From Candidatus Cloacimonadota bacterium (GTDB taxonomy: Bacteria; Cloacimonadota; Cloacimonadia; Cloacimonadales; Cloacimonadaceae), in the NCBI GenBank assembly GCA_027318525.1, contig DAHVPA010000025.1:1-13919 (forward strand): a stretch of DNA of 13,919 nt. The letters run 5' to 3'. A model generated the notes under the pieces. The model saw only the letters and a program-made list of their open reading frames with translations. It did no database searches and was not told the origin of the DNA. Below, piece by piece: positions 11,554 to 13,919 of this stretch (position 1 is its first letter; every line of letters starts with the position of its first letter). The translations under genes were made by a program, and so were the position numbers.

Positions 11554-13695
11554 TTATCTTTCATAGTGCAGAGAAATTCCGCCTGTCCAGTTAAAACCGG
11601 GTTGAGGAACATAGGCGTAGATTTCGGACTGCTTGTCAAACAGATTATTCAGATTGAGCGCAAAGCCCAGCTTCAGGGAGTGATATTCCAGATTATAGTG
11701 CAAAGCTGAATTGAACAGGGTTAAAGCCGGCAGAGGGGCTATCAGGTTATCGGGAGTAGTCCATTGCCTGCCGCTGGAAATTGCGTTGACATTGAATTCC
11801 AATCCGCTGTAATATAGGGTGACATCGTTGACCCATTTATACTCCGGGGTGTAAGTCAGGTTCGCATCCAGGTCAAGATCCCGGGCTTCGGTCAGAGTAA
11901 GTGAGCTTTTTCCCTTTAGCCAGGTAAAGGGTTGTCCCAGAGCATTGAATTCCCAGTTTTCCAGTCTGGCTTTGCCGATATTGACGGGTTTCCAGACAGT
12001 GCCGTAAAGATAGGTCTGGCGCCATTGGATGAGTTCTCTGATCTCACTTTTATGATAAGCTGCCTGCAGGGAATAGCTTCTGTAGGTTGCTTTCAGACTG
12101 AGGTTGCCGGAAAGCGAAGTTTCGGATTTCAATTCCGGATTACCCAAAGACTGGGCATCGCCCTTCCAATAGAGGTCATAAAAGGAGGGCAGGCTGAAAC
12201 CAGTTCCCACTGCGGCGGAAACCTCGCACTGAACCTCACCGTCCAACTTGATAAGTGCTTCCCCACGCCAGGAAGTATAGTCTCCGAAGAGATCAGTGAT
12301 GTCCCGGCGTACTCCCGCCTGAAACTTGTCTTCAAAAAAAAATATATCGCTGCCGAGTTGGACCTTCAATGCAACTGCACCTTGGTTTCGGACAATTTCC
12401 TCAATCGGCAGACTGGAGTTAACCAGGTCCTTCAGGGCATAGCTTTGACGGGTATATTCCGTGGTCAGGTTGTATGTGGCATATCTGTTTATGTAGTATT
12501 CAAAGTCGTTTCTGATGCCGGCAGAAGACTGACTTTGACGGTAGTTGGTAAGGTAAACGGGGTTGGCGGCACGGGTGTTGTTATACTCAGTATAGTCTGC
12601 ATTCTGCCAGAGAATCAGGTTGTCCTTATAATCCCGGAATTTATTGTAATTCAGGTGGAGATTATGTTTGAGGTTCTGTCCGGTCAGATAGGCATGGTCA
12701 TAGATGGAGAGGAAATTTACGGGACCGGGAAGCTCGCGGTAGATGGTTTCCTCATCCAGTCTGTATTGGACTGAGACGTCCTTGAGCATGCTGAGCAGGG
12801 AGAATGATATGTTTTGCTGTTCCTTGCGGTTGTTGGTGCGGGTCAGGTTGCCGCTCAGGTTCCACCAGGGACGGGGTGTGTAGGGGAAATCGTTATCCGC
12901 TCGGCTGTTGCTGATGCTTACGCGGGTGGAAAGCAGCCAGGACTGCTGCTCGGCTGCATAGCTGTGGCTAAACATCCCGAAAGAACCGAAGGATGTTTCC
13001 TGTTTCAGTTTCAAGGTGTGGGCTTCCTGTTTGTCATGGGTGAACAGATAGATGATACCGCCGATGGCAGAAGAGCCTCCGTAAAGGGAGGAACTGCCCT
13101 TGACGATTTCCAGGCGTCTGATATCTTCCAGGGGTAAGGTGGAAACGTCCACCGCTTCTCCTTGTGGATTAAGCGGAACATTGTCCAGCACTACGAGGGT
13201 GTGGCGTCCAAGGTTGCCCAGCAGGGACAGGGGCTTGCTTTCTCCGGTCAGGAACGTATTGAACGTGTTGATGGAGCTTTCTTTTAGCAGGTCTTCGTTG
13301 ATGGAGGCACCGGCTTTATCAGTGTCAATACTGAGTGATGTCTTATCCAGAGCTGTGTTAAAGGTGGGGCTGTAACGTTCCACAACTCTGACCATGGGAA
13401 GTGAATAGGGACGGGCTGTTAGCACAACCACAGGCGTTAAGGCAGAGGTCCGGACAGTTTTCTTTTCATAACCGAGCCGGGTAATCAGCAGAGAATCTGC
13501 ATTTGTACTTATGCTGAATCTGCCGTCATGGTCAGAAAACACCCATTTCTGCCCATCATTGATGATGGCGTCTTCCACAGCTTTGCCCTTAGCATCAGTG
13601 ATGCAGGCTGTTAATCTTACCGCTTGGGCAAGCGATATTGTCATTAAGATATACATAAATGGAAGAATGCGTAGGAAAAGGTTTCGATATGTCAT
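11554..13695 (-). CDS. TonB-dependent outer-membrane receptor (iron-chelate or cobalamin type)
   Basis: This is a TonB/ExbBD-energised outer-membrane channel. The start at 13695 (713 residues) overlaps the stop of the upstream ATPase gene as TGATG and gives a signal peptide (LFLRILPFMYILMTISLAQA). Residues ~27-93 form a carboxypeptidase-regulatory-like domain (LTACITDAKGKAVEDAII ... FSDHDGRFSIS ... LLITRLGYEKKTV). The plug (~115-220) has LVVLDNVPLNPQG (168-179), VSTLPLEDIRRLEIVKG (184-200) and SSLYGGSSAIGGII (202-215). The remainder is a beta-barrel rich in aromatic alternating segments, including GTGFSLPSFYDLYWKG and NPELKSETS, typical of BtuB/FepA-like receptors. The last residues are LHYER, without the usual final aromatic residue. 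The upstream ATPase gene points to chelate or B12 import; which ligand cannot be told. Confidence 0.92.
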   Translation of the reverse strand: MTYRNLFLRILPFMYILMTISLAQAVRLTACITDAKGKAVEDAIINDGQKWVFSDHDGRFSISTNADSLLITRLGYEKKTVRTSALTPVVVLTARPYSLPMVRVVERYSPTFNTALDKTSLSIDTDKAGASINEDLLKESSINTFNTFLTGESKPLSLLGNLGRHTLVVLDNVPLNPQGEAVDVSTLPLEDIRRLEIVKGSSSLYGGSSAIGGIIYLFTHDKQEAHTLKLKQETSFGSFGMFSHSYAAEQQSWLLSTRVSISNSRADNDFPYTPRPWWNLSGNLTRTNNRKEQQNISFSLLSMLKDVSVQYRLDEETIYRELPGPVNFLSIYDHAYLTGQNLKHNLHLNYNKFRDYKDNLILWQNADYTEYNNTRAANPVYLTNYRQSQSSAGIRNDFEYYINRYATYNLTTEYTRQSYALKDLVNSSLPIEEIVRNQGAVALKVQLGSDIFFFEDKFQAGVRRDITDLFGDYTSWRGEALIKLDGEVQCEVSAAVGTGFSLPSFYDLYWKGDAQSLGNPELKSETSLSGNLSLKATYRSYSLQAAYHKSEIRELIQWRQTYLYGTVWKPVNIGKARLENWEFNALGQPFTWLKGKSSLTLTEARDLDLDANLTYTPEYKWVNDVTLYYSGLEFNVNAISSGRQWTTPDNLIAPLPALTLFNSALHYNLEYHSLKLGFALNLNNLFDKQSEIYAYVPQPGFNWTGGISLHYER

Positions 13696-13919
13696 CAGAG
13701 TCCGGGGCTGATTGCGGGGAAAACGATGTTGGGGCGCAGGGACAGGGGGTTGGTTTCGATGGTCAGATCGGTGCCGAAAAGTTCTTTCAAGCGGGTTGAA
13801 GTGATCACCTGCTGAGGGTTTCCGCTGGCAAGCAGATGTCCGTCCTTGAGCAGAATAAGATGAGACGATACATTGGCGGCAAGATTGATGTTGTGGGAAA
13901 CCAGAATGATGCATATACC
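13695..13919 (-). CDS. FecCD/BtuCD-type ABC transporter ATP-binding protein, C-terminal end
   Basis: The window holds the last 74 residues; the rest lies off the right edge. The visible part begins near the H-loop, GICIILVSHNINLAANVSSH, with the switch His at residue 9 of the fragment. It continues with LILLKDGHLLASGNPQQVIT, then RLKELFG, the usual end of FecE/BtuD/HmuV-like ATPases. The Walker A, Q-loop and signature motifs are outside the window. The stop codon overlaps the start of the TonB-dependent receptor gene (TGATG), so the two products are likely made together in one uptake system. Confidence 0.88.
   Translation of the reverse strand, partial: GICIILVSHNINLAANVSSHLILLKDGHLLASGNPQQVITSTRLKELFGTDLTIETNPLSLRPNIVFPAISPGL

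Noticed and set aside
11538..11639. 34-codon N-terminal extension of the two-unit lipoprotein
   Set aside because: It would overlap the receptor gene, and a strong AGGAGGT sits just before the ATG at 11537.
13696..13914. 73-codon N-terminal extension of the TonB receptor frame
   Set aside because: The same bases encode the C-terminus of an ABC ATPase in another frame, and the signal peptide begins at the ATG at 13695.

Overview
The window looks like a piece of a Gram-negative (diderm) bacterial chromosome. There is a TonB-dependent receptor, an Lgt plus two lipoproteins with lipoboxes, a Wza-like SLBB export protein, and a lipoprotein pairing a fibronectin-III-like domain with a FlgD-type Ig-like domain. 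That last domain style is common in the FCB group, especially Cloacimonadota and Marinimicrobia. A clostridial/NAD-type EtfB and mixed base composition fit an anaerobic Cloacimonadota-like organism, but this placement is inference and no marker here proves it.

Layout. Plus strand, left edge: the 3' part of smpB (1-360), then an unrecognised multidomain lipoprotein (423-1505). Everything else is on the minus strand. Reading in that direction from the right edge: the tail of a FecCD/BtuCD-type ABC ATPase (13919-13695), a TonB-dependent receptor joined to it by a TGATG overlap (13695-11554), and a lipoprotein (11537-10863). This is a likely iron-chelate or cobalamin uptake module. A 279-bp gap follows, holding one copy of a G-rich repeat and a possible promoter. 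Then comes a tightly packed seven-gene run: NAD-dependent sugar epimerase/dehydratase, SLBB polysaccharide export protein, WbpE-like sugar aminotransferase, etfB, lgt, a LolA/LolB-like exported protein with a leucine-rich repeat tail, and purB. Gaps in the run are -11, 28, 7, 15, 3 and 20 nt. Last are a DUF2147 protein and a phosphatidylserine-decarboxylase-related membrane protein, each preceded by a repeat-bearing intergenic region.

The gene run joins envelope polysaccharide steps (sugar nucleotide modification, export) with lipoprotein maturation (Lgt, a LolA/B-like protein), plus one electron-transfer subunit and one purine enzyme.

The most unusual signals are non-coding. (1) Two copies of a 64-73 bp G-rich repeat lie 8.3 kb apart in opposite orientation. 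They match at 60 of 64 core positions, and all core differences sit in a central palindrome whose loop looks flipped. (2) In the purB/DUF2147 gap, two different phased short tandem repeats lie side by side, one with an exact 9-nt period and one with an exact 8-nt period. No gap without a gene exceeds 300 bases. I saw no tRNA, rRNA, CRISPR array, transposase or recognisable riboswitch.
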